11,274 nt of DNA, taken from the NCBI GenBank assembly GCA_035291645.1, contig DATDRQ010000352.1, forward strand, positions 1 to 11,274. Reading direction: 5' to 3'. Below, in pieces: positions 1 to 7,254 of the stretch (its first letter is position 1; each line of letters opens with the position of its first letter). Source of the stretch: DATDRQ01 sp035291645 (lineage in GTDB: Bacteria; Chloroflexota; Anaerolineae; Anaerolineales; UBA4823). The notes under the pieces were generated by a model, which saw nothing but the letters and a program-made list of their open reading frames with translations, did no database searches and was not told where the DNA came from. Both the position numbers and the translations under genes were made by a program.

Positions 1-2262
1 CTTGAGGGTGATCTTCTGGCTTTCGGTGAGCTGGTCGATGCGGCTGAGCACCAGGCTGTGCAGGCTGGTCGGCAGCTCCAGCTTTGCTAGAACCTGGCTG
101 TCGTTGATGTCGCCTCCCTGGTCGCGTAAGAAGTTAAGCAACTCCTCGATATAGAATGGGTTGCCCTGAGCCCGGGTTGTGATCAGCTCGACTAGTCCAG
201 CCGGAGCTGCCGAAGTCTGGTCGAAATTCTGTCTCAGCTTCAGGCCGATCAGCTCGGCGGCTTCTTGAATTGAAAACTCAGAAAGGTGGATTTCGGTGAA
301 GTGAGCCAGGTGGACCACCCTCAAAGGCGGAGTTTCAGCCGTGAGCGGAGGGCGGTAAGCGAGCAACACCAGCACCGGGAAACCGGCGATAGCCCGCCCG
401 AGCACATCCAACAGGTCTTCGGAGAGCGGATCGATCCATTGGCAGTCATCCAGGATGAGCAGGATCGATCCTTCCCGCGCTCTGGCGCGCAGGCAGTCTG
501 CCAGCAGGGCCTCCAGGGAGGCTTTGCGCAGCTTGGCGTCGAAAGAGCGGGTCAGGTCATTATCCGGGATGGGCAGGTTCAAGACAGGACCGAGCAGGGG
601 CAAGCGGGCGACCAGGTTCGAGTCCTGGCCGAGGAGCTGGCTTTCCAAATGGGCGATCTGATCGGCAGGTGAACCGGCCGGGTCAAGCGCGAAGAACTGG
701 CGCCAGACATTCTGCCAGACCAGGTAACTGGTGTTGGCGCCGTAGGACTGGCACTCGCCACTCAGCCCCATCATGTGGTGCAAGTTCGCCAGCCGGATCA
801 GCTCTGCGATCAAGCGGGACTTGCCGATGCCGGCTACCCCGCGGATGCCGACCAGCTGGCCGTGTCCCTGGAGAGCTGCCTCTAGTTTGTTTGTCGCCAC
901 CGCCAGTTCGGGTACCCGGCCAACCATGGGAAGTGAATAGCGTGGTTCATGCAGGCGGGCGACCGTTCTCTCTTTCCGCCCGAGCAGTCCGTAAACTTTG
1001 ATCGGCTCGCTTTTGCCCTTGACGCGCAGGTCAGGCAGATCCTCCCAAAGGAAATCCTCGGAGATCCCCTGGCAAACGTTGTGGTTGACCAGGATCTGAC
1101 CGGCCCTGGCGGCCTGCATCAGGCGGGCGGCCAGGTTGACGTCGTCGCTCATCATGCCGTAGGTACGGCGGGAGAGGCTGCCATAGGCCCCGGTGCGCAT
1201 GCGGCCTTTGCTGATCCCGAACTGAACGGTTCGGATGTAATCGTAGGGAGGCACGCGCAAGTCGAGGGCTGCCGATAAAGCCCGGGCGGGCTCGTCCTCG
1301 TGGGCGATGGGCGCTCCAAAGGCCGCCTGCAGGTAGCTGCCCTTGTCGCCGATGGTCAGCTGGATCAGCGCCGCTTCGTAGCGGGTCACGACGTGCTGGA
1401 CGTGGCGGACGAAGGCATCCAGCTTCTCACCGGCGTTCTGATCGTCTTCGTAATCGATGCCGCTGTAACGCAGGAAGAACGAGACGGCCGGGCGCAGCTC
1501 GGCCAGGAACTCACCCTGCCCGCTGCGCAGGCGTTCGTACACCGGCGGGAGCAGCCAGGGGCGGGCCTGGGAGGCGCGGATTGCGCCGCTCGGAAGGGGG
1601 GGCCAGGGATCCTCGGCGATTTCTACATCTAGCGCGGAGATGACCGCGAAGCGTTCTCCGGATTCATCTTCGCGCCATTCGACGACGCGTGCATCCTCTT
1701 CAAGAGAGTCCCATGCTTTCTGGTCGACCAGCGTCTCCCCTTTGTTCGCCTGGTGCTCCGCGCTGGCCAGCCGGTCCAGCATGGCGCCCGCCAGGGTATC
1801 GATCAGCTGGATTCCCGGGTCGCCAACCAGAAATCGGCGGGTGCTTCCGGCAGCCACGGCTGCTTTCATCGCCAGGCTGACCGTTTGCCCGGATGGCAGG
1901 CCGATCGAGGTCAGCCCGCCCATTACCCGTTGCTGGGCCAGGGCGCAGACCAGGGCCCGGTGAGAGGCTGGCCCGTAACGCTCGTCGAACCAACAGGTGA
2001 TGGCGTCTCCGCTGAAGCTGATCACGCTGCCCCGGTAACGGTGAACTTCTTCGATCAGGGCATCGTATACCCGGTTCAGATGGATGGTCAATTCCTCAGC
2101 CCCGCGCTGGGGGCCATACTCGCGCGCCAGCGCTTCGGTCAGCGGCGTGAAACCAGAGATATCGGCGAACAGCGCCGCGCCGTGCATACGATCCGGCAGG
2201 CTCTCGCCCTGCGCCAGGGCGAACTGCCGGTCGATGGGGATGTACGAAGTCAGCAATTCCAT
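1..2262 (-). CDS. Tandem class III adenylate/guanylate cyclase with AAA-type ATPase module (3' end outside window)
   Basis: Predicted cytosolic nucleotide cyclase that makes cAMP or cGMP, joined to an ATPase module; 754 codons are visible and the frame is still open at the window edge. Cyclase domain 1 (about residues 28-210) has both metal-binding aspartates, D34 in FADISGFT and D86 in FSGDAITCWF. Cyclase domain 2 (about 258-430) has R265 where the first metal aspartate should be, but carries the transition-state pair N376 and R380 in VNLAAR. The domains therefore look complementary, as in soluble adenylyl cyclases of the mammalian sAC type. An AAA/NTPase domain follows, with Walker A GVAGIGKS (475-482) and Walker B SILLILDD (599-606). 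The family normally continues into TPR-like repeats, here cut off. The start is the first ATG after the upstream gene's stop, 15 nt away; a weak AAGGG lies 12 nt upstream. The usual adenine-recognition lysine before TIGD in domain 2 is not evident, so cAMP versus cGMP cannot be decided. Confidence 0.9.
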   Translation of the reverse strand, partial: MELLTSYIPIDRQFALAQGESLPDRMHGAALFADISGFTPLTEALAREYGPQRGAEELTIHLNRVYDALIEEVHRYRGSVISFSGDAITCWFDERYGPASHRALVCALAQQRVMGGLTSIGLPSGQTVSLAMKAAVAAGSTRRFLVGDPGIQLIDTLAGAMLDRLASAEHQANKGETLVDQKAWDSLEEDARVVEWREDESGERFAVISALDVEIAEDPWPPLPSGAIRASQARPWLLPPVYERLRSGQGEFLAELRPAVSFFLRYSGIDYEDDQNAGEKLDAFVRHVQHVVTRYEAALIQLTIGDKGSYLQAAFGAPIAHEDEPARALSAALDLRVPPYDYIRTVQFGISKGRMRTGAYGSLSRRTYGMMSDDVNLAARLMQAARAGQILVNHNVCQGISEDFLWEDLPDLRVKGKSEPIKVYGLLGRKERTVARLHEPRYSLPMVGRVPELAVATNKLEAALQGHGQLVGIRGVAGIGKSRLIAELIRLANLHHMMGLSGECQSYGANTSYLVWQNVWRQFFALDPAGSPADQIAHLESQLLGQDSNLVARLPLLGPVLNLPIPDNDLTRSFDAKLRKASLEALLADCLRARAREGSILLILDDCQWIDPLSEDLLDVLGRAIAGFPVLVLLAYRPPLTAETPPLRVVHLAHFTEIHLSEFSIQEAAELIGLKLRQNFDQTSAAPAGLVELITTRAQGNPFYIEELLNFLRDQGGDINDSQVLAKLELPTSLHSLVLSRIDQLTESQKITLK

Positions 2263-2277
2263 TACTTGAGACAGCCC

Positions 2278-5200
2278 TTACTGACCGGCGAGCTGCTCCA
2301 GAGCCTCGATCCGGGTGCGCATTTCCCCCAGATCTTTGACCCGGTCGCGCAGGTAGCGGGTCAGCACCTGGATGATGCCGCGTGCCACTTCGATGCGGTC
2401 CTGCATCAGCTCGAAGAAAGGCTCCTGGTCCAGGCGCAGCAAGCGGGTGTCTTCCACGGCGGTCACCGAGGCGACGCGTGCTTCGGGATCGAGCAGGGCC
2501 ATCTCCCCGAATACCTCCCGCTCTCGCAGGTAGTTCAGGGTGTTTTCTATATCGTGGACGCGCACTTTTCCGTCGATGATGATATACATACTGTCACCCA
2601 GCTCGCCTTTTTCGAAGATCGTCTCTCCGGTGTTATATTCAACTTCTTCCAACACCTGGGCGACGTCAGCCAGGATTTCATCCGGCGTTTCTGCAAAGAT
2701 GCGCACACCTTTAAGGATCAAGACCTTCTCAATCGTCGATAGCATTGGCTTACCTCCAATCGGTCTGTCAAGCCAGGAGCGAGCGGCCTGCGCCACACGC
2801 GGATCGGGATCATCTTTCAGGCGCAGCGCTTCCGGCGAGATAGACCCCCCCATCCTGGCCAGCGTCCAGGCGGCAGTCTCCCGGACCAGGGGGTCGGTGG
2901 ATACCAGGGTAGACGAGACCTCCGGGAGGAGCTCCTTCATAGACAACGCACCTGCTGCATAAACGGCGCAGGATCTCGTCCAGTTGTCCACCTGGTCGTC
3001 TGCCGAGTCCAGCAGCTGCGAGAGCCGTTGCACCCGGCTGGCAGGGGTCTGGGGGTAGTAGGGAATCAAGCGCTGGATGCGCTGAGCGGGAGGCAGGTCT
3101 TCGAGCAGGGGGAACAGGATCTTCTTGATGTCCGCGGGGAGCAGGACGTCGATCACCTCGACCGCATAGGCGCGTTTTTCCCCGGAGGCCAGGCGCAGGT
3201 TGTGGCGCGCCTGCAGCACGGACTTTGCATTGTAGATGAAGGAGAGCAGGTATAACACGCGGTCGAGGGCCTCACTGATCTGGGCCTGAAGGGCCGCCTG
3301 GAGCAAGCTAAGCGCCGCGCCGACGCCCAGGTCCTGCGCCATGGACAGGCAGCCAGCCGCCACGCCGACCTCGAAGCGGATTTGTCCTTGGATCCGCCCG
3401 GCCTGCGGGCCTTCCGCCTGGTATCGGCAGCGGCTCAGGGCGCGCAGCACCTGTGTCCGCACGCGGCTGTCCGCATGGTCCAGCCGATCGAGCAGGATGG
3501 TGCAGGCTGTCTGGCCTTGAATGCGCCCACAGGCCTGAGCCAGCCGGACCAGGGCGGTCGAGCCGGTCTCGGGGAGGCCGAAGGCGGCTTCGATCGCGGG
3601 TAGAGCTGGTTCGCCGCCGGCGACGAGGGCGGCTACTGCGGCACTGGCTGTTTCGGGCTGGTCCAGCGAGCGGATCACGGTCGGCCACAGCTGTGCCGCG
3701 CCCACCTGCCCCGCCGAACGCAAAGCCGCGCGTTTGACCTCCCGCTCGGGGTCTTCCAGCAGGCGGGCTAACGGCTGTACGGCGAAGCCGGCCTCTAATT
3801 CACCGAGGGCCTGCGCTGCCTGAACTCGCTCGGCCGATAGGGGAGAGCGGGCCATTTCGGCGAGCTTTTCTGCCGCCGCCTGCCTGCCCTGGCCGGACCC
3901 GCCGCGCATCAACCCGACCACAGCCCCCAGGCGCACCTGCGGCTCCGGATCGTGCAGGAGGGGGAACAGCTCTGGTCCGGCTTCGTCTGCGCCCAATACG
4001 GCGATCGTGCGGATGGCCCGGCTGCGCACCGTTGGGGAAGGATCGTTCGCCAGGCAGTCTCGCACCGCGGGCAGGGATTGGACCAAACCCAGGTCTTCGA
4101 TGCGCCGCAGGGCTTCTTCCCGGACCCGGGAATCCGGGTGGTTCAGCAGGCCCGGGATCGAGGTCGCCAGCAGGATTGGATCGGCGACAGCCAGCACCTC
4201 GATGGCGTACAGCACGCTGCCAGGCCGCGGGTCCTTCAGGGCCTCCTGCAGGATGTCGGTGCAGGTCGAATCGATGACCGATAAATCGCTGCCCTGCAAG
4301 CGGCGTTTCGCCAGGGCTTGCACGAGCACCCCCGGGTATGCGCGGCCGAGCGCAGCGGCGGTGACCAGCCATAAGGCGACGATGACCAGCAACGCAAACA
4401 CCAGGGGGGTCGGGCTGCCGGAGAAGAGCAACCCCAGGGCGAGCAGGCCTACGCCGGCCAGGCCGTTGGCAAATGGCTGGACGATGCCTTCGGCGATGGT
4501 CTGGGTCCGGGCGCGCTGCCCGGCAGGCAGAGGCTGGTAGAGCACCGTCTGAGCCGAGCGGTCGACGGAAAAACCCAATCCCATGGCGAGCAGCTTGGCA
4601 GCCGTCGTGATCCAGAAGAGCAAGAGCACGGAGGAGCCCTGGGAGGTGGCAATTGCCATGAAGGCGACCCCGGCGACGAGCAGGACGGGCAGGATCAGCA
4701 GGCTGACGCGCAAGCCATACCGGCTGAGGATCGGGCCGGTCAGGAAGAAGTTCGAGAAGAGGGTCAGGATGCCCAGCCCGCCCAGGAACAGACCGAGGAA
4801 ACCAGCCAGCTCTTGGGTGTTGGGGAACTGGGCGGCTGCCTGGCTGTAGAACAGGTTGTCAATGAAAAAGAACGCCAGCCACCACAACAGGACGATGGCG
4901 AAGATCAGCAGGATGTAGCGCTGCCCGAATAGACTAGGGGCCGGGCGAGCAGGCGCGCGGCGGCTGGCTGGCGCAGGCTGCTCAGCACTGGCCAGTTGCG
5001 CGGAAAACGAGCGGGTGATGTACAGGTTGACCAGCAGGGCGCCGGCGGCGCAGGCCGCACCCAACACGAGCAGGTTCTCCGTGCCCAGCCAGGCGACCAG
5101 CAGCGGCATCAGGAAACCGGTCAGCACGATCGCCAGCCACTGCCCGGACCCGACCAGGCCGAACAGGCGTTTGCCCTGGCGAACATTAAACATGCGGTTT

Positions 5201-5604
5201 GCCAGCGGCCAGAAAGCCAGGTTGCCCAGGTTGACCAGGATCTGGAACAGGATAGGCAGGGCGAAAATCACCCAGGAGGCATCTGGCAAATTAAGGCCCA
5301 GGCGGAAGAGCAAGATCAGCACGAAGAGGAAAGCCAGATTAGCCGACAGCAGCCGCGCAAACGAAAGCCGCCGGCCGAGCCTCAGGTAGAGCGTCGTGAT
5401 CAGGGTGACGATGACGGCGTTGGCGATGTAAACGTAAGGGAGAGTCTGGGCGCTGAACTCGACCAGGAACAACGGGAAGGCCGCGGTCTGGACGAAGTTG
5501 AAGGCGCCCCCGAGCAGGAAGTACTGCAGGAGCAGCCAGGCGACGATCCGGCCCTCCCCCGGATGGACGTTGAACAGGTTCGCAGCTTTTGATTTCACAG
5601 CCAT
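2278..5604 (-). CDS. NTT-like (Npt1/Npt2) membrane carrier with HEAT repeats and C-terminal cyclic-nucleotide-binding domain
   Basis: 1108-aa polytopic membrane protein. Residues about 18-420 hold roughly 12 hydrophobic segments. The stretch FWPLANRMFNVRQGKRLF (131-148) matches the FW..AN.....KR pattern of nucleotide transporters (ATP/ADP translocase family of plastids and intracellular bacteria). A long helical-repeat region follows (about 440-950) with recurrent HEAT-type units such as HPDSRVREEALRRIEDLG (489-506) and EDPEREVKRAALRSAGQVG (617-635). Residues about 958-1085 form a cyclic-nucleotide-binding domain whose phosphate-binding cassette is VFGEMALLDPEARVASVTA (1031-1049, with E1034 and R1043), and the protein ends in a short coiled coil. 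NTT-like proteins with fused HEAT and cNMP domains are known in free-living bacteria, but their substrate is not established, so nucleotide exchange here is inference. The gene follows the MinD-like gene after 16 nt and precedes the cyclase gene by 15 nt, which suggests its tail reads the cyclase product. No good Shine-Dalgarno sequence precedes the ATG; translational coupling is plausible. Confidence 0.88.
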   Translation of the reverse strand: MAVKSKAANLFNVHPGEGRIVAWLLLQYFLLGGAFNFVQTAAFPLFLVEFSAQTLPYVYIANAVIVTLITTLYLRLGRRLSFARLLSANLAFLFVLILLFRLGLNLPDASWVIFALPILFQILVNLGNLAFWPLANRMFNVRQGKRLFGLVGSGQWLAIVLTGFLMPLLVAWLGTENLLVLGAACAAGALLVNLYITRSFSAQLASAEQPAPASRRAPARPAPSLFGQRYILLIFAIVLLWWLAFFFIDNLFYSQAAAQFPNTQELAGFLGLFLGGLGILTLFSNFFLTGPILSRYGLRVSLLILPVLLVAGVAFMAIATSQGSSVLLLFWITTAAKLLAMGLGFSVDRSAQTVLYQPLPAGQRARTQTIAEGIVQPFANGLAGVGLLALGLLFSGSPTPLVFALLVIVALWLVTAAALGRAYPGVLVQALAKRRLQGSDLSVIDSTCTDILQEALKDPRPGSVLYAIEVLAVADPILLATSIPGLLNHPDSRVREEALRRIEDLGLVQSLPAVRDCLANDPSPTVRSRAIRTIAVLGADEAGPELFPLLHDPEPQVRLGAVVGLMRGGSGQGRQAAAEKLAEMARSPLSAERVQAAQALGELEAGFAVQPLARLLEDPEREVKRAALRSAGQVGAAQLWPTVIRSLDQPETASAAVAALVAGGEPALPAIEAAFGLPETGSTALVRLAQACGRIQGQTACTILLDRLDHADSRVRTQVLRALSRCRYQAEGPQAGRIQGQIRFEVGVAAGCLSMAQDLGVGAALSLLQAALQAQISEALDRVLYLLSFIYNAKSVLQARHNLRLASGEKRAYAVEVIDVLLPADIKKILFPLLEDLPPAQRIQRLIPYYPQTPASRVQRLSQLLDSADDQVDNWTRSCAVYAAGALSMKELLPEVSSTLVSTDPLVRETAAWTLARMGGSISPEALRLKDDPDPRVAQAARSWLDRPIGGKPMLSTIEKVLILKGVRIFAETPDEILADVAQVLEEVEYNTGETIFEKGELGDSMYIIIDGKVRVHDIENTLNYLREREVFGEMALLDPEARVASVTAVEDTRLLRLDQEPFFELMQDRIEVARGIIQVLTRYLRDRVKDLGEMRTRIEALEQLAGQ

Positions 5605-5620
5605 CTCGAAAGTGGAGAGA

Positions 5621-6376
5621 CTAAGCCATTAGTTTTCCGGCGACTGAGCGCAGCTGCGCCGTCAGTGGGTGGTTGGGGTAGCGTACGGAGAATACCCCTG
5701 AGCTGGCGAGTTCCATCATCTCGTCCGAGTGCGGCAGGACGGCGAATACATCGCAATTGTAAGCCTGCTCCACACGCGCCTTGACTTCCAGGGGGTCGAA
5801 GACCTGGGGAGTCTTATTGACGATCAGCGCCAGGCGAGGCACATCCAGCTTGCGGGCCACCTCTACGGTGACGCTGGTGCCCTGGTAATCCTGAGCATCG
5901 GGACGCAGGATGATCACCAGCATATCCGAGATGGCGATGGAGAGCAGGGTCTCCTCGTTTAAACCAGGGTGCGTATCGATGATCAATGCATCCAGGTCCA
6001 GTCCCTCGACCAGGTCGCGGAACCCATCGTTCAGCAGCCCCACGTCGTAGCCCTCCCGCAGGATGCGGGCAATCTCGCCGGCCTTGATGCTGGAAGGGAT
6101 CAGGAAAACCCGCCCGGGAATCTCCAGCCCCAGGTTCCCGGTGACATCGTGAGCCGCCTGGGTGATCTCGCACTTCCCCCACAGATAATCGTTGAGAGAG
6201 TAGCGCATGGCTTCCTCACCCAGTCCGAACAAGACATGAATGCCCGGGGAAAGGATGTCGGTGTCGATAACGCCGATGCGCCTGCCGGCCTCAGCCAGCA
6301 GAGCCGCCAGGTTGGCGACCGTGTTCGACTTGCCCGTGCCCCCGCGGAATGAGTGGATGGAGATGATCTTCGGCAT
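5621..6376 (-). CDS. MinD/ParA-family ATPase with arginine-variant deviant Walker A
   Basis: 251-aa SIMIBI-class P-loop ATPase. Proteins of this group dimerise with ATP and position cargo on membranes or nucleoids. The N-terminal P-loop is HSFRGGTGKSN (residues 8-18). ParA/MinD proteins normally have a signature lysine at the first position of KGGxGK[S/T]; here R11 takes that place while the P-loop lysine K16 is kept. The Walker A' aspartates are D38 and D40 in VIDTDILSPG, and Walker B is ALIIDTHPGLN (130-140, D134). The sequence LIVNKTP (184-190) fits the base-recognition region. I see no C-terminal amphipathic membrane-targeting helix of the MinD kind and no flagellar gene nearby, so a cell-division or FlhG role is not supported. 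The start is well fixed by AGGAG 8 nt upstream. It sits between two genes encoding related cyclic-nucleotide-binding domains, so a role in assembling or localising that system is a reasonable inference. Confidence 0.9.
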   Translation of the reverse strand: MPKIISIHSFRGGTGKSNTVANLAALLAEAGRRIGVIDTDILSPGIHVLFGLGEEAMRYSLNDYLWGKCEITQAAHDVTGNLGLEIPGRVFLIPSSIKAGEIARILREGYDVGLLNDGFRDLVEGLDLDALIIDTHPGLNEETLLSIAISDMLVIILRPDAQDYQGTSVTVEVARKLDVPRLALIVNKTPQVFDPLEVKARVEQAYNCDVFAVLPHSDEMMELASSGVFSVRYPNHPLTAQLRSVAGKLMA

Positions 6377-6384
6377 GCGATCGA

Positions 6385-6389
6385 CTCCT
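6385..6389 (-). promoter_or_regulatory. Shine-Dalgarno site of the MinD-like gene
   Basis: On the minus strand this reads AGGAG, 8 nt before the ATG at 6376. It is the clearest ribosome-binding site in the window and fixes the start of the ATPase gene. The other genes of the cluster have weak or no such sites. Confidence 0.75.
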
Positions 6390-6397
6390 GGGTGGCG

Positions 6398-6424
6398 TCA
6401 GGCCTCCGGGGAGACCTGGCCTGA
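6398..6424 (-). other. Intercistronic inverted repeat
   Basis: A perfect 7-bp inverted repeat (TCAGGCC and GGCCTGA) flanks a 13-nt loop in the 80-nt gap between the cNMP-binding gene and the MinD-like gene. No T-run follows, so it is not a typical intrinsic terminator. It could be an mRNA stability or processing structure just ahead of the ribosome-binding site, or a chance palindrome in GC-rich DNA. Confidence 0.35.
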
Positions 6425-6456
6425 ACCGGAAAGGAATATGTACCGGTAAAGGGTGG

Positions 6457-7215
6457 TTATTCGGAACGGGGGGACCGTTCAGAACGCAGCGAGCTGGCTT
6501 TCTGGCGCAGCTGCTGGAAGTACTCGGTTTCCGTGATCTCCGCTACCTGGTTGGCTTTCTTGACCTCGTCGATCTCGATGCGCAGCTCTGCCACCTGCGT
6601 CTTCAAGCGCTGTTCGCGCAGGCTGACCTCGCGCACCATGCGCTGGAACACGCGTGAGAGCTGGCCGAGCTCGTCGGTGCGGGCCGACACTTCGTCCAGG
6701 CTCTCAGGCTCGTACACGCCAGCTTCTACAGCTGCCGCAGCGGCTGACACCCTGGCGAACTGCTGCATGTACTCGAAGTCTTCCCCCATATCGCGCACGC
6801 GCGCCCGCAGGTGCTGGCAAAGGATATGGATCACGCCCTGCATGACTTCTTCGCGCCGGGTCATCAGCGCGTAGAGCGGCTGCCTTTCCAGGCGGAAGAG
6901 TTGAGTCGCCTCGACAGCCGTGACCGAGGCGCTACGCGGTTCCGGGTCGAGAGCCGACATCTCTCCGAAAACGTCCCATTTGCCCAGGTAATTGATGATG
7001 AAATCGCCATCATGCACTTTGACTCTTCCAGCGGCGATGATGTACATCGATTCACCCGGATCGCCCTTCTGAAAGACCATCTCCCCCTCGGCGAGGTGGA
7101 TCTCCTCCAGCAAGCTGGCAGCTTCCTTCAGGGCATCCTCCGGGGTTTGTACGAAGAGGTGGACTGCCTTGAGGATCGGAAGGCGTTGATCGAGCGGGAC
7201 CTGATTTGGGAGCAT
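6457..7215 (-). CDS. Soluble cyclic-nucleotide-binding protein with HAMP-like and coiled-coil tail
   Basis: 252-aa protein without membrane segments. Residues about 12-140 form a CRP/PKA-type cyclic-nucleotide-binding domain, with strand motifs GEMVFQKGDPGESMYIIAAG (44-63) and the phosphate-binding cassette VFGEMSALDPEPRSASVTA (82-100, with E85 and R94). No helix-turn-helix follows, so it is not a CRP/FNR transcription factor. Instead, residues about 153-205 look like a HAMP module, including the DExG-type motif in RTDELGQLSRVFQRM (179-193). A coiled coil (about 195-222) follows, then an EITETEYFQQL block (226-236) like that seen after HAMP domains in cyanobacterial and Chloroflexota signalling proteins. 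Its binding domain is about half identical, by hand alignment, to the tail of the 1108-aa carrier two genes downstream. A stop codon lies three codons upstream of the ATG, so this is the earliest ATG start; no Shine-Dalgarno is seen. Likely role: dimeric cytosolic receptor that passes the cyclic-nucleotide signal to a partner; the partner is unknown. Confidence 0.87.
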   Translation of the reverse strand: MLPNQVPLDQRLPILKAVHLFVQTPEDALKEAASLLEEIHLAEGEMVFQKGDPGESMYIIAAGRVKVHDGDFIINYLGKWDVFGEMSALDPEPRSASVTAVEATQLFRLERQPLYALMTRREEVMQGVIHILCQHLRARVRDMGEDFEYMQQFARVSAAAAAVEAGVYEPESLDEVSARTDELGQLSRVFQRMVREVSLREQRLKTQVAELRIEIDEVKKANQVAEITETEYFQQLRQKASSLRSERSPRSE

Positions 7216-7223
7216 TGGGACTT

Positions 7224-7229
7224 ATTTTA
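7224..7229 (-). promoter_or_regulatory. Possible -10 element directly before the cNMP-binding gene
   Basis: The minus strand reads TAAAAT, one base from the TATAAT consensus, ending 8 nt before the ATG at 7215 and preceded by an A8 run (7233-7240). No recognisable -35 hexamer lies 17 nt upstream. If it is used, transcription would begin at or within a base or two of the start codon, giving a leaderless mRNA, which would fit the lack of a ribosome-binding site. This is weak evidence; AT-rich spacers often give such matches. Confidence 0.2.
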
Positions 7230-7254
7230 ACCTTTTTTTTCGCACCCCGGATAT

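Noticed and set aside
1753..2742. A 329-codon open frame on the plus strand
   Set aside because: It lies antisense across the junction of the cyclase and carrier genes, both of which have clear domain motifs. Its composition is that of a GC-rich shadow frame with no recognisable domain.
3800..4372. A 190-codon minus-strand frame overlapping the carrier gene
   Set aside because: It is an out-of-frame reading of the HEAT-repeat region, which is intact and motif-rich in its own frame; the alternative translation is R/G/P-rich and unlike any domain.
4996..5592. A 198-codon plus-strand frame rich in Q and E
   Set aside because: It is antisense to the N-terminal membrane region of the NTT-like carrier and has no plausible start context or domain.
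5621..6376. Septum-site regulator MinD or flagellar FlhG
   Set aside because: There is no MinC, MinE or flagellar neighbour, no C-terminal amphipathic targeting helix, and the signature lysine is changed; only the superfamily level is supported.
6457..7215. CRP/FNR-type transcription regulator
   Set aside because: The cyclic-nucleotide domain is clear, but the C-terminal part is HAMP-like and coiled coil, with no helix-turn-helix.
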